Source: Candidatus Ruminimicrobiellum bubulum
GTDB taxonomy: Bacteria > Elusimicrobiota > Endomicrobiia > Endomicrobiales > Endomicrobiaceae
DNA length: 64,000 nt
Direction of reading: 5' to 3'
NCBI GenBank assembly: GCA_017651625.1
Contig: JAGCCP010000018.1
Location: 1 to 64,000 of the forward strand
Shown: positions 1 to 8,625 of the stretch, piece by piece
Layout: each line of letters opens with the position of its first letter
Position numbering within the stretch: the stretch's first letter is position 1
Translations under genes and position numbers: made by a program
Notes under the pieces: generated by a model
The model's database searches: none
What the model was told of the DNA's origin: nothing
Seen by the model: the letters and a program-made list of their open reading frames with translations, nothing else

Positions 1-75
1 TCTTATAACTTCCAAAAGATTTTTTTCTTTATCAAAAGAAACTTTTTTACCGTTAATAGTTAATGTTTTTTCCAT
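1..75 (-). CDS. hydA: [FeFe] hydrogenase catalytic subunit HydA, N-terminal fragment
   Basis: Only the first 25 codons lie in the window; the gene runs off the left edge. The peptide begins MEKTLTINGKKVSF, the beta-grasp start typical of the N-terminal [2Fe-2S] ferredoxin domain of HydA/NuoG-type subunits. The ATG lies three bases after the hydB stop, and an SD-like GAGAGGA is embedded in the last hydB codons, so translation is probably coupled. Position directly after NuoE-like and NuoF-like genes is the standard hydCBA order of NAD-linked bifurcating hydrogenases. The H-cluster motifs that would prove the assignment are outside the window. Confidence 0.75.
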   Translation of the reverse strand, partial: MEKTLTINGKKVSFDKEKNLLEVIR

Positions 76-78
76 ATA

Positions 79-1962
79 TTATCCTCTCTTCACAGCACCA
101 AATTTACATGTTGCAACACAAGCACCACATTTTACACATAAACTTTGGTCTATAGAATGTTTTTGTTTTACTGCACCTTTGATTGCTCCTACAGGACACT
201 TTCTTGCACAAGCTGTACAACCGATACATTTTGTTTGATCGATTGTGATTTGTGTTAAGCTGGAACATACTCCTGCCGGACATCTCTTTTCTTTAACGTG
301 TGCATCATATTCATCTCTGAAATATTTTAAAGTAGATAATACAGGGTTAGGTGCTGTTTTACCTAAAGCACAAAGAGAACCAACTCTAACGGCATTTGCC
401 AACTGTTCGAGTAAAGGAATTGTGTTTTCGTCTGCTCTGCCTTCGGTAATATCTTCAAGCATCATCAACATTTGTTTTGTACCTTCTCTGCAAAGAACAC
501 ATTTACCGCAAGATTCACTTTGTGTAAATTGCATGAAGAATTTTGCTGTGTTCACCATACAAGTTGTTTTGTTCATAACAACAAGTCCGCCGGAACCAAC
601 CATTGCACCTGCTTTTCTTAACGAATCAAAATCCAAAGGTAAATCAAGATGTTCTCTCGTTAAACAAGCACCGGAAGGTCCACCGATTTGAACTGCTTTA
701 AAGGCATCTTCGGAAACATTGCCTTTATCATCGGTAACCCCGCCTGCTATATCAAACAAAATTTCTCTTAATGTTGTTCCGAAAGGAACTTCGATAAGAC
801 CGGTATTTTTAACATAACCGGTTATAGCAAATGTTTTTGTTCCGGTAGATGTAGGAACACCGATTTTCTTATAAAAATCTGCTCCGTCTCTTATTACCAA
901 AGGAACGGTTGATAAAGTTTCAACGTTATTGATTACTGTAGGTTTTCCGTATAAACCATGTTGTGCAGGGAACGGAGGTTTTGGGTTTGGCATACCTCTT
1001 TTACCTTCAACGGAAGCGATTAATGCTGTTTCTTCACCGCATACAAAAGCTCCTGCACCTTCCATAACATGAAGTGTAAAACTGAAATCGGAACCGAAAA
1101 GATTTTTGCCTAAAACTCCGATTTCTTCAGCTTTTTTAATAGCATTTTTCATTCTTTCTACGGCCAAATGATATTCTGTTCTAACGTAAACATAACCTTC
1201 ATCTGCTCCGATAGCTTTTGCAGCTATAATCATACCTTCTATAACACTGTGAGGATTTCCTTCAAGAACACTTCTGTCCATGAATGCTCCCGGATCTCCT
1301 TCATCACCGTTACATATAACATATTTTTTAGGACCGGGTTGAACTCTTGTAAGTTCCCATTTTCTGCCGGTAGGGAATCCTGCTCCGCCTCTACCTCTAA
1401 GTCCTGAATCTAACATTTCTTTACAGATTTGTTCGGGTGTCATTTCCAAGCAAGCTTTTTTAGCTGAAGCATATCCGCCTTTACTTATATATTCTTCAAT
1501 ATCTTCTGCACCTATGAATCCGCAGTTTTTAAGAACATATCTTCTTTGTTTTGCATAGAAAGGAATTTCGGAATGACCTTTATAGAATTTGTCGTTAATC
1601 TTGTAGCATAATCTTTCAACAACTTCATCTTTAATAATACTTCTTTCAATAATTTCTTTTACATCTTCAACTTTAACTTTTGTATAAAGAATATCATCTT
1701 CACCTTTAATAACTGAAACCAAAGGTCCCATTTGACAAAAACCCTGACAACCGCTTTTTGAAACAAGAGTTCCTTTACTTTCGTCGTTTAATTCTATACA
1801 AAGTTCAACGTTCATCTCTTTTGCTAATCTTAAAAACTCTGCATAAACTTTTAAAGAACCGTTTGCTACGCAACCGGTACCTGCACAGATAATAATTCTT
1901 TTAGAAATCTGTTTAAATGCTTTTTGTACTTTAGCGGAAATTTTATCTAAATCTACAGACAT
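79..1962 (-). CDS. hydB: NADH-dependent [FeFe] hydrogenase subunit HydB (NuoF-like flavoprotein)
   Basis: A 627-residue NuoF-like subunit that binds FMN and NAD(H) and passes electrons between NAD(H), ferredoxin and the hydrogenase. Domains seen in order: thioredoxin-like [2Fe-2S] domain (Cys26, Cys31, Cys72, Cys76); FMN/NADH-binding core with GRGGAGFPTGRKW at 190-202; SLBB region; [4Fe-4S] site ESCGKCVLC (Cys485, 488, 491) with Cys531; C-terminal two-cluster ferredoxin (Cys579/582/585/589 and Cys609/612/615/619). The fused N-terminal thioredoxin-like and C-terminal ferredoxin domains are characteristic of HydB of bifurcating hydrogenases rather than of complex I NuoF. The start overlaps the hydC stop by one base (TAATG). 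Formate dehydrogenase or NfnB-type diaphorases are less likely given rex and the hydA start next door. Confidence 0.93.
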   Translation of the reverse strand: MSVDLDKISAKVQKAFKQISKRIIICAGTGCVANGSLKVYAEFLRLAKEMNVELCIELNDESKGTLVSKSGCQGFCQMGPLVSVIKGEDDILYTKVKVEDVKEIIERSIIKDEVVERLCYKINDKFYKGHSEIPFYAKQRRYVLKNCGFIGAEDIEEYISKGGYASAKKACLEMTPEQICKEMLDSGLRGRGGAGFPTGRKWELTRVQPGPKKYVICNGDEGDPGAFMDRSVLEGNPHSVIEGMIIAAKAIGADEGYVYVRTEYHLAVERMKNAIKKAEEIGVLGKNLFGSDFSFTLHVMEGAGAFVCGEETALIASVEGKRGMPNPKPPFPAQHGLYGKPTVINNVETLSTVPLVIRDGADFYKKIGVPTSTGTKTFAITGYVKNTGLIEVPFGTTLREILFDIAGGVTDDKGNVSEDAFKAVQIGGPSGACLTREHLDLPLDFDSLRKAGAMVGSGGLVVMNKTTCMVNTAKFFMQFTQSESCGKCVLCREGTKQMLMMLEDITEGRADENTIPLLEQLANAVRVGSLCALGKTAPNPVLSTLKYFRDEYDAHVKEKRCPAGVCSSLTQITIDQTKCIGCTACARKCPVGAIKGAVKQKHSIDQSLCVKCGACVATCKFGAVKRG

Positions 1963-2444
1963 TATTTTTCCTCCTGTTTAATCATATCGTCAATAATTTT
2001 TGTTACTTTTTCAGGTGTAACTTGGCCGTAAACTTCGTTATCTATAACCATTGCAGGAGCAAGTCCGCAAGCACCTAAACAAGATACTGTTTCCAATGTA
2101 AACAACATGTCTTTTGTTGTGTTTTCGGATGCTGTAAGATTAAGTTTTGCTCTTATTGCATCAATAATTGTTGTCGATCTTTTAACGTGACATGCCGTTC
2201 CGTCGCAAACTTTAATGATATGTTTGCCTTTTGCTTTTAAAGTGAAATGTGCAAAAAATGTGGCAACTCCGTAAACTCTTGCAGGGGATATATCCAATGC
2301 AGAAGCTATGAATGTCAAAATTTCTTCAGGAAGATAATTGTATACTTCCTGTACTGCCTGCAAAATTGGGATTAATCTTGCTTTGTCTCTGCCATTTTTG
2401 TCAAGAATTTGGCAGACTTTGTCAAATTTCCCTTGATTTTCCAT
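1962..2444 (-). CDS. hydC: NADH-dependent [FeFe] hydrogenase subunit HydC (NuoE-like)
   Basis: A 160-residue NuoE/24-kDa-type [2Fe-2S] protein. An N-terminal helical bundle is followed by a thioredoxin-like fold with the four cluster ligands in the usual pattern: CDGTAC (Cys80, Cys85) and CLGAC (Cys122, Cys126). It forms the electron-transfer module with HydB. An SD (AAGGAGA) precedes the ATG by a few bases. It follows rex with a 34-base gap and shares one base with hydB, so rex-hydC-hydB-hydA reads as one transcription unit. Length is normal for the family. Confidence 0.93.
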   Translation of the reverse strand: MENQGKFDKVCQILDKNGRDKARLIPILQAVQEVYNYLPEEILTFIASALDISPARVYGVATFFAHFTLKAKGKHIIKVCDGTACHVKRSTTIIDAIRAKLNLTASENTTKDMLFTLETVSCLGACGLAPAMVIDNEVYGQVTPEKVTKIIDDMIKQEEK

Positions 2445-2455
2445 GTAAGTTCTCC

Positions 2456-2470
2456 TTGTTATGTTAACAA
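2456..2470. promoter_or_regulatory. Inverted repeat between rex and hydC
   Basis: TTGTTA-TGT-TAACAA, perfect 6-bp arms with a 3-bp spacer, just upstream of the hydC ribosome-binding site. The half-sites match the TTGTTA/TAACAA halves known from Rex operators, but the spacing is three bases shorter than the usual 18-bp operator. It may be a degenerate operator, an RNA element or chance. Confidence 0.3.
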
Positions 2471-2478
2471 CTTATTAA

Positions 2479-3129
2479 TTATTTCAAATTCTTTATTTTT
2501 TGAGACAAAACCGCTAAACTCGAAGCCAAGTTTTCATGTTGAACAACAACATCTTTAGGAACATTTATTTTTATAGGTGCAAAATTCCAAATAGCTTTTA
2601 TTCCTACTTTTACCATTCTGTCCGCCAACTCTTGTGCAACGGCGGAAGGAACGGTTAATATTCCTATCTTTATTTGCATTCTGCTTATTATATCTTCAAG
2701 TTTATCTATACTGAAAACTTTTTTATAATTTATGAACTTATTAAATCTTTCCGGATTATTATCAAAAGCGGCGATTATATCCAATCCGTACTCTTTAAAT
2801 CCGTGATACCCTAAAAGAGCATATCCTAAATGTCCGGCACCTAGTAAAACAGCCTCGTTTTTAGTATAAAAGCCTAAAAATTTTTCTATTGCCGATATTA
2901 ATTTTTTGAGGTTATAACCTCTTTTGGGTTTTCCTTCAATTTTGGTTGCTTCAATATCTTTTCTTACTTGTATAGTATTAAATCCAAGGAACTTTGCTAT
3001 TTGTGCCGATGAAATCTCTTTAACGCCTTCCGTTTCCAACTGTTTCAAATAATGATGATAAAAAGGAAATCTTCTTAAAGTGGCTTCGGATATTTCCTTT
3101 TTATTATATAGAACACTTTTTTTCTTCAT
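2479..3129 (-). CDS. rex: Redox-sensing transcriptional repressor Rex
   Basis: A 216-residue Rex homologue of normal length. The N-terminal winged helix (about 15-80) carries the typical FPFYHHYLKQL start and the recognition-helix stretch NTIQVRKD. A Rossmann NAD(H)-binding domain follows, with GAGHLG at 97-102 and the acidic strand end in AAFDNNP near 121-126; the C-terminal helix is suited to domain swapping. Rex senses the NADH/NAD+ ratio and releases DNA when NADH is high. It is first in the operon with hydC, hydB and hydA. Its promoter carries a palindrome that recurs at the por operon, suggesting autoregulation and control of both operons. Confidence 0.95.
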   Translation of the reverse strand: MKKKSVLYNKKEISEATLRRFPFYHHYLKQLETEGVKEISSAQIAKFLGFNTIQVRKDIEATKIEGKPKRGYNLKKLISAIEKFLGFYTKNEAVLLGAGHLGYALLGYHGFKEYGLDIIAAFDNNPERFNKFINYKKVFSIDKLEDIISRMQIKIGILTVPSAVAQELADRMVKVGIKAIWNFAPIKINVPKDVVVQHENLASSLAVLSQKIKNLK

Positions 3130-3198
3130 TTGCTTATATATTTTTAATGAAAATTTTTACTTATTTTTACTGTTGTTTGTCGAATAAAACTTATTATG

Positions 3199-3233
3199 GA
3201 TAAAATTTTATCTATTTAGAAAGACTATGTCAA
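3199..3233 (-). promoter_or_regulatory. rex-hyd promoter with palindromic operator over the -10 box
   Basis: Read on the minus strand: TTGACA (-35, 3228-3233), 17-bp spacer, TAAAAT (-10, 3205-3210). The -10 sits inside the perfect 14-bp palindrome GATAAAATTTTATC (3199-3212). The whole arrangement, including the TCG before TTGACA, is repeated before porC at 37947-37982. A repressor bound here would block polymerase. Rex is the most likely ligand by context; the half-sites differ from the TTGTGA/TTGTTA type. Confidence 0.75.
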
Positions 3234-3289
3234 CGAGTTTAGATTAGTAAAACTTTTATATATTTTTCTAATATTTTTAGCTGTTTTTA

Positions 3290-3334
3290 TATAAATAAAA
3301 AAACAAGAAACACAAATTAATATGTTTCTTGTTT
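3290..3334 (-). terminator. Rho-independent terminator after the M48 protease gene
   Basis: Perfect 12-bp stem, AAACAAGAAACA (3301-3312) with TGTTTCTTGTTT (3323-3334), 10-base loop. On the minus strand it is followed by a T-rich run (TTTTTATTTAT). The plus strand also has a short T-rich tail, but no plus-strand gene ends here. Confidence 0.8.
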
Positions 3335-3357
3335 TATTATATAGTTATTTATACTTT

Positions 3358-4125
3358 TTATTTTGATTTTTTGTAGTATTCCAATGCTTCGGGTAAATGT
3401 TCCTGCAAATTCTTGATTCTTTTTTCATCTGAAGGATGTGTAGATAAAAAGTCAGACAATCCGCCTTGTGAACCGCCGCTTGCCGCACACATTCTTTGCC
3501 AAAATTTTATTGCTTCGTTAGGATCATAACCTGCTTTTGCCATTAAAAGAAGTCCCATATAATCGGCTTCTGATTCATGTTTCCTGCTGTAAGGTAAAAT
3601 AACACCTACATTACCGGCAACATTTACACCAAGCATTATTAATTCTTTATTGGGATTATTTGCTAATGTTGCTCCGCCTATGGCAAGTCCGTATTCAAGT
3701 AAGGTATTTTGTGCCGATCTTTCTGCACCGTGTCTTGCTATTGCATGTGCTATTTCATGTGACATTACCGTTGCAAGCCCTGCTTCTGTTTGAGTATAAG
3801 GCAAAATTCCTGTATATACTGCAACTTTTCCTCCGGATAAACACCAAGCGTTTGCTTCATCACTTTCCAATAAATTAAATTCCCAATCATAATCACAATC
3901 GGAAACAGCAGCTATTTTTTGACCAACTTTTTTTACGAGCGCTGTATTTGTTTTATCGGTAGATATTTTTGCTTCAGCCAAATATTGACCGTAACTTGTT
4001 GCGCCTGCAGCAATTTCTTCTGCTTCATCACTTAAAAGAAGCTGATATCTTCCCGTCATAGGAACAGTCGTACAACCAACGACTAAAACCAATAAAGCTA
4101 ATAATAAATAATATTGTTTTTTCAT
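3358..4125 (-). CDS. M48-family zinc metalloprotease, predicted lipoprotein (LoiP/BepA-like)
   Basis: A 255-residue protein from the ATG at 4125; the in-frame TTG six codons upstream is less likely. The signal sequence ends in a lipobox (LVVGC, Cys18), predicting a lipid-anchored periplasmic protein. The Zn site HEIAH (123-127, HExxH) and the third-ligand region HESEAD (183-188) are intact, followed by the STHPSDEKRI C-terminal motif of M48 envelope proteases. Such proteins degrade misfolded outer-membrane proteins, relevant in a genome with huge autotransporters. A TATAAT-like sequence lies only about 10 bases before the ATG and no SD is obvious, so the exact start is slightly uncertain. A terminator follows. 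Confidence 0.88.
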   Translation of the reverse strand: MKKQYYLLLALLVLVVGCTTVPMTGRYQLLLSDEAEEIAAGATSYGQYLAEAKISTDKTNTALVKKVGQKIAAVSDCDYDWEFNLLESDEANAWCLSGGKVAVYTGILPYTQTEAGLATVMSHEIAHAIARHGAERSAQNTLLEYGLAIGGATLANNPNKELIMLGVNVAGNVGVILPYSRKHESEADYMGLLLMAKAGYDPNEAIKFWQRMCAASGGSQGGLSDFLSTHPSDEKRIKNLQEHLPEALEYYKKSK

Positions 4126-4167
4126 AATGGATTTATTATACAAAATTTTCGTGATTTTTACGAAATA

Positions 4168-4680
4168 TTATAGTCTTCCTTTTTCTTGAATGATTTCGAC
4201 AATTTTTCCGTCAATAAAGCCTGCATCGTTAAAAGTACTTGCACTCGCATCGAATCTCAAAGATTCACTTCCTTCATCATACAATACATAAATTTCGTAT
4301 TTGCCGTCTCTTTTGGCATAAGCAAGTTCGAATACGGATTTATTAGAATTTGAAGGTGAAGCGGAAACTTTTTTGTTATCTGCTCTATAAGAAAAGAGTT
4401 CCGTTTTTGTCCATTTGTAACCGTTTTCGGAGACTTCTTCTCCTTCGACTTTTATTAACAGTTTGGTTATATCGTCGGTATACATTCTGTTTTCTCTGTA
4501 ATATATAATATTGGAATCTGCGATTTGTCTAAGTATTGCCATAGCATCTGCAACCTTTGATTTTTCAAGAGTCATTTTATAGTAATTGAAACTTACTGCG
4601 GAAAGAGATATAACGATAATAACTATAATCAACAATTCTACTAAACCAAAACCTTTATTATTCAAATATTTTTTTAACAT
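4168..4680 (-). CDS. Type IV pilin-like protein (major or minor pilin/pseudopilin)
   Basis: A 170-residue protein with a class III signal: short basic leader, prepilin peptidase site G10/F11, Glu at mature position 5 (GFGLVELL) and about 20 hydrophobic residues. The globular domain is not recognised in detail; its beginning (KVADAMAILRQIADS) resembles PilE-type pilins. It stands alone, with no pilus assembly genes nearby, so it could be a pilin, minor pilin or type II secretion pseudopilin. The start is supported by an AGAGG-type SD. Confidence 0.85.
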   Translation of the reverse strand: MLKKYLNNKGFGLVELLIIVIIVISLSAVSFNYYKMTLEKSKVADAMAILRQIADSNIIYYRENRMYTDDITKLLIKVEGEEVSENGYKWTKTELFSYRADNKKVSASPSNSNKSVFELAYAKRDGKYEIYVLYDEGSESLRFDASASTFNDAGFIDGKIVEIIQEKGRL

Positions 4681-4747
4681 ACTCTTAACCTCTATAAAGA
4701 ATTGACTAATTAAAGAATAGTATATATCTGTTTTTTTTTCAATGAAT

Positions 4748-5701
4748 TTAGTATTTGATTTCCTTGTATAATTTATCTAAATTGATAAATCTTTCATCTT
4801 TTATATTTTCAATCCAAAACTCTTTTATTACTTCGGATGTGTTTAATTTGCTGTTACCCCAAGCAAATTGTTCAAACATCGCTTGTTCATCCCAGTTTGC
4901 ATTTATATAACATAATGCTTTTACATCTTTACTTTGTATAAATTTAAACAATATTCTGTACCATTTTATTTTGTCAGCTTCGGTTGCATTCGTACCTAAT
5001 GTAGGTGAACATTCCGCAAGCATAAGAGGTTTGTTGTGCGCTTTTGTAAATTATATCATAGGGAACCATTGCGGATTTGCAAAGTAAGATATTGCACACC
5101 AATCTACATATTCATCTCCCGGATACCACTGCTCTATTCCGTTCGGAGCATACGAGGCATACGAATGCCAAACATAAGCGACATTTTTTACTTTTTGTTC
5201 ATCAAGTTTTTCTACTATATGTCTGAATGCTTGTTTGTAAAGATCCGGATCATAATTGTTTTCAGGGAAATCAAATTCGTAACCTATCCTTAAAAATACG
5301 GGAACTTTTGTTTTGGTTATCCATTCCCCCAATTTCTTTATGTTTTCGTCTAACGAACCGTCAACTACGGAATCTAAAGAACCTACCAAAAACAAACCTA
5401 TTTGTAGAGCGGCTTTTTTATAATTTTGTAATATAAAATTGCCCGACATTGCTCCTGTTCCGTACTCAACATCTTCTTCCAATCCTTCCAAATTTTGTAA
5501 GGATGTGTAAATCATAAATCCTGCCGGAACTTTGTTGTTTATTTCAACGAATTCTTTACTGTCATTGTTGTTTTGTCCGCAGAATAGTAACGTATGGTTA
5601 TCGGAAGGAACAAATCTTCCTGTAAGGCCTTCTTTTCTTTGAGCGAAACAAATAGTTGTTATAATTAGTAGACAAAGCACTACACCGAAAAATATCTTCA
5701 T
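4748..5701 (-). pseudogene. Glycoside hydrolase (GH26/beta-mannanase-like), interrupted by an in-frame stop
   Basis: One reading frame of 317 codons broken by a single TAA at 5051-5053 (codon 217). Both sides are in the same frame: upstream a signal peptide and a (beta/alpha)8-like glycosidase segment (VFLRIGYEFD, VWHSYASY, YPGDEYVDW, SYF), downstream FTKAHNKPLMLAECSPT. In this type of fold the Glu of RIGYEFD would be the acid/base and the Glu of LMLAE the nucleophile, so truncation removes half the active site. No length change is involved, so it is a nonsense substitution, a sequencing error or readthrough. An SD (GGAG) precedes the ATG. The family assignment (GH26-like) is from motif resemblance only. 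Confidence 0.7.
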
Positions 5702-5723
5702 AAATGCTCCAAAAATAAAACTA

Positions 5724-5752
5724 TTGACAAACCTCTAAATTTGTGGTATATT
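5724..5752 (+). promoter_or_regulatory. clpB promoter
   Basis: TTGACA (5724-5729), 17-bp spacer and TATATT (5747-5752), a strong housekeeping-type promoter. The -10 box overlaps the first bases of the CIRCE element, so HrcA binding would occlude initiation. Confidence 0.85.
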
Positions 5753-5777
5753 AGCACTCAGTAGTAAAGAGTGCTAA
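5751..5777. promoter_or_regulatory. CIRCE element (HrcA operator)
   Basis: Perfect TTAGCACTC-N9-GAGTGCTAA. This is the established operator of the heat-shock repressor HrcA. It lies between the -10 box and the clpB SD, placing clpB in the HrcA regulon of this organism. Confidence 0.96.
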
Positions 5778-5810
5778 TTAAAATATATTGGCACAAAGGA
5801 GGTACACAAA

Positions 5811-8468
5811 ATGAATATATCAAAATTTACAATAAAATCGCAAGAGGCACTTGCGGATACACAGGACCTTGCGGTACAGTATGGTAACCAAGAAATATCC
5901 GCGGAACATCTTTTATATGCTTTACTTAAACAGGAACAAGGTATTGTTGGTACCATTATAAGTAAGTTATCTGCAGTGGAACAAGATTTAAAACCGTTAA
6001 TAGAAAACGATGTTTTAAAACTTATTGAATCTAAACCGAAAGTTCAGGGAGCAACACCTTATTTATCAAGCGATTTAAACAAAATTTTAACCGTTTCGGA
6101 AAAAATAGCTAAAGATTTGAAAGATGAGTATGTTTCTACCGAACACATATTTCTTTCTATTATAAGTTTTCCTAACTTACAAGTAACAAAAGTTTTAAAT
6201 AAGTACGGAATAACTCAAGATAAAGTATTAAAAGCTTTGGTAGATATAAGAGGTTCCAACAGAGTTACGGATCAAAATCCGGAAGACAAGTATCAGGCTT
6301 TGGAAAAGTACGGTAAAGATTTAACCGCACTTGCAAAAAAAGGGAAACTTGATCCTGTTATAGGAAGGGATGAAGAAATAAGAAGAAGTATTCAAGTATT
6401 ATCAAGAAGAACAAAAAATAATCCTGTTTTGATAGGTGAACCGGGTGTAGGTAAAACCGCTATAGTTGAAGGCCTTGCACAGAGAATAGTTTCCGGAGAT
6501 GTTCCCGAAACATTAAAAGATAAGAAAGTTATAGAACTCGATTTGGGTTCTTTAATTGCCGGTGCAAAATACAGAGGTGAATTTGAAGACAGACTAAAAG
6601 CCGTTTTAAAAGAAATTCAGGCTGCACAAGGAAAAATAATTTTGTTTATAGATGAAATTCATACTATTGTAGGTGCAGGTGCAACCGAAGGTGCAATGGA
6701 TGCCGGTAACATGCTAAAACCGTTACTTGCAAGGGGTGAGTTGAAACTTATCGGCGCAACAACACTTGATGAGTACAGAAAATATATAGAAAAAGATAAA
6801 GCGTTGGAAAGAAGATTTCAAACCGTTTATACCGGTGAACCTTCGGTGGAAGACACTATTGCTATACTTAGAGGTATCAAAGAAAAATATGAAGTTCATC
6901 ACGGTGTAAAAATAAAAGATTCCGCTTTGGTAGCGGCAGCAACATTAAGTTCAAGATATATTACCGACAGATTTTTGCCGGATAAAGCTATAGATTTGGT
7001 TGATGAAGCTGCAAGTAAGTTAAGAATGGAAATAGATTCTATGCCTGTAGAACTTGATACCGTAGAAAGAAAAATAAGACAACTTGAAATAGAAAAGCAG
7101 GCAGTAAAAAAAGATTCCGATCCCGCAGCAAAAGAAAGACTTGCTGCTATAGAATCCGAAATTGAAAAATTAAAAAATTCGTCCAACGAAATGAAAGTTC
7201 ATTGGCAGAAAGAAAAAGAAACTATTTCTTCAATAAGAAAATTAAAAAAAGAAATTGATGAACTAAAAGTAGATGAACAAAAAGCTGAAAGAAGCGGTGA
7301 TTTAAACCTTGTTGCGGAAATTCGTTACGGTAAAATTCCTAAAATTCAAACGGAATTGGATAACGAAAACAAAAAACTTACAACACTTCAAAAAGATAAA
7401 AAGATGTTGAAAGAAGAAGTTGATGAAGACGATATAGCAACCGTTGTAGGTAAGTGGACAGGTATTCCCGTATCGAAAATGATGGAAGGGGAAACTCAAA
7501 AACTTCTCAAAATGGAAGAAAGATTGCACGAAAGAGTTATCGGTCAAAACGATGCCGTAGATGCTATTGCTAATGCTGTTCGTAGGTCAAGATCGGGAAT
7601 TTCCGATCCCAATAAACCCATGGGCTCGTTTATGTTTTTAGGCCCTACAGGTGTAGGTAAAACCGAACTTGCAAAAGCACTTGCAGACTTTTTATTTGAC
7701 GATGAAAGAAACATCGTAAGAATAGATATGAGTGAATATATGGAAAAACATTCAGTATCTAAACTTATCGGTGCACCTCCGGGATATGTAGGTTTTGAAG
7801 ACGGCGGTCAACTTACGGAAGCCGTTAGAAGAAGACCTTATTCCGTAGTATTGTTTGATGAAATAGAAAAGGCTCATCCGGATGTATTTAACATAATGTT
7901 ACAATTACTCGATGACGGAAGACTTACAGACAGTAAAGGCAGAACCGTAGATTTTAAAAATACAGTTGTTATTATGACGTCTAACGTCGGCTCGCAATAT
8001 ATTCAAGACAGTATAAATTTCGATAAAGATAAAATCGGATTCGATAAAGATAAAAAGAAAAAAGAACCTGTAAAAGAGAACTTTGATTACGAACAAATTA
8101 AAAAGAAAATTGATTCAGAACTTCACTTGCACTTTAAACCGGAATTCTTGAACAGAATAGACGATATAATAATATTCAGAAGACTTGAAAAACAAGATAT
8201 CGGTAAAATTATAGATATTCAATTAAAAACAATATTAAAAAGATTGGCAGATAAAAAAATATCTATTGAACTTACCGATAAAGCAAAAGATTTTCTTGCG
8301 GATAAAGGTTATGAACCTGCATTCGGTGCAAGACCTTTAAAAAGAGCATTACAAACTTATTTGTTGAATCCTTTATCTACGGAACTTATTGCAGGAAAGT
8401 TTACCGAGGGCGATAAAATTAAAGTGGAATTATCCAAAGATAAAAATGAGTTGAAATTCAGTAAATAA
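5811..8468 (+). CDS. clpB: ATP-dependent disaggregase ClpB
   Basis: An 885-residue class I Hsp100. N-terminal Clp repeat domain (1-150); first AAA+ module with Walker A GEPGVGKT (209-216) and Walker B ILFIDE (277-282); coiled-coil middle domain (about 405-535), which distinguishes ClpB from ClpA/ClpC; second AAA+ module with GPTGVGKT (611-618); C-terminal D2-small domain. A charged insert rich in Lys and Asp ([15 protein letters not shown], about residues 740-757) is unusual but in frame. With DnaK it resolubilises protein aggregates. The start is fixed by a strong SD (AAAGGAGGT, 5795-5803) behind the CIRCE promoter. Confidence 0.96.
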   Translation: MNISKFTIKSQEALADTQDLAVQYGNQEISAEHLLYALLKQEQGIVGTIISKLSAVEQDLKPLIENDVLKLIESKPKVQGATPYLSSDLNKILTVSEKIAKDLKDEYVSTEHIFLSIISFPNLQVTKVLNKYGITQDKVLKALVDIRGSNRVTDQNPEDKYQALEKYGKDLTALAKKGKLDPVIGRDEEIRRSIQVLSRRTKNNPVLIGEPGVGKTAIVEGLAQRIVSGDVPETLKDKKVIELDLGSLIAGAKYRGEFEDRLKAVLKEIQAAQGKIILFIDEIHTIVGAGATEGAMDAGNMLKPLLARGELKLIGATTLDEYRKYIEKDKALERRFQTVYTGEPSVEDTIAILRGIKEKYEVHHGVKIKDSALVAAATLSSRYITDRFLPDKAIDLVDEAASKLRMEIDSMPVELDTVERKIRQLEIEKQAVKKDSDPAAKERLAAIESEIEKLKNSSNEMKVHWQKEKETISSIRKLKKEIDELKVDEQKAERSGDLNLVAEIRYGKIPKIQTELDNENKKLTTLQKDKKMLKEEVDEDDIATVVGKWTGIPVSKMMEGETQKLLKMEERLHERVIGQNDAVDAIANAVRRSRSGISDPNKPMGSFMFLGPTGVGKTELAKALADFLFDDERNIVRIDMSEYMEKHSVSKLIGAPPGYVGFEDGGQLTEAVRRRPYSVVLFDEIEKAHPDVFNIMLQLLDDGRLTDSKGRTVDFKNTVVIMTSNVGSQYIQDSINFDKDKIGFDKDKKKKEPVKENFDYEQIKKKIDSELHLHFKPEFLNRIDDIIIFRRLEKQDIGKIIDIQLKTILKRLADKKISIELTDKAKDFLADKGYEPAFGARPLKRALQTYLLNPLSTELIAGKFTEGDKIKVELSKDKNELKFSK

Positions 8469-8501
8469 TTATAGTGCCCTTAATATTTCGGTTACAATTT
8501 T

Positions 8502-8550
8502 GAAACACAGAATCTTGAGTCATTGATTCTGTGTTTCTTTATTATTTTTT
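8502..8550 (+). terminator. Rho-independent terminator after clpB
   Basis: Perfect 13-bp stem GAAACACAGAATC / GATTCTGTGTTTC (8502-8514 and 8525-8537), 10-base loop, followed by a T-rich run (8535-8550). Confidence 0.9.
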
Positions 8551-8625
8551 ATTATTATGTTAGAATGCATAATATATCAATAAATAGTAAGCAAAGAATA
8601 TAAATTAAATTTTTAGGGAGAAGCC

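Noticed and set aside
4126-4143. TTG start six codons upstream for the M48 lipoprotein
   Set aside because: The codon coincides with a TATAAT-like sequence, and the ATG at 4125 gives a normal lipoprotein signal.
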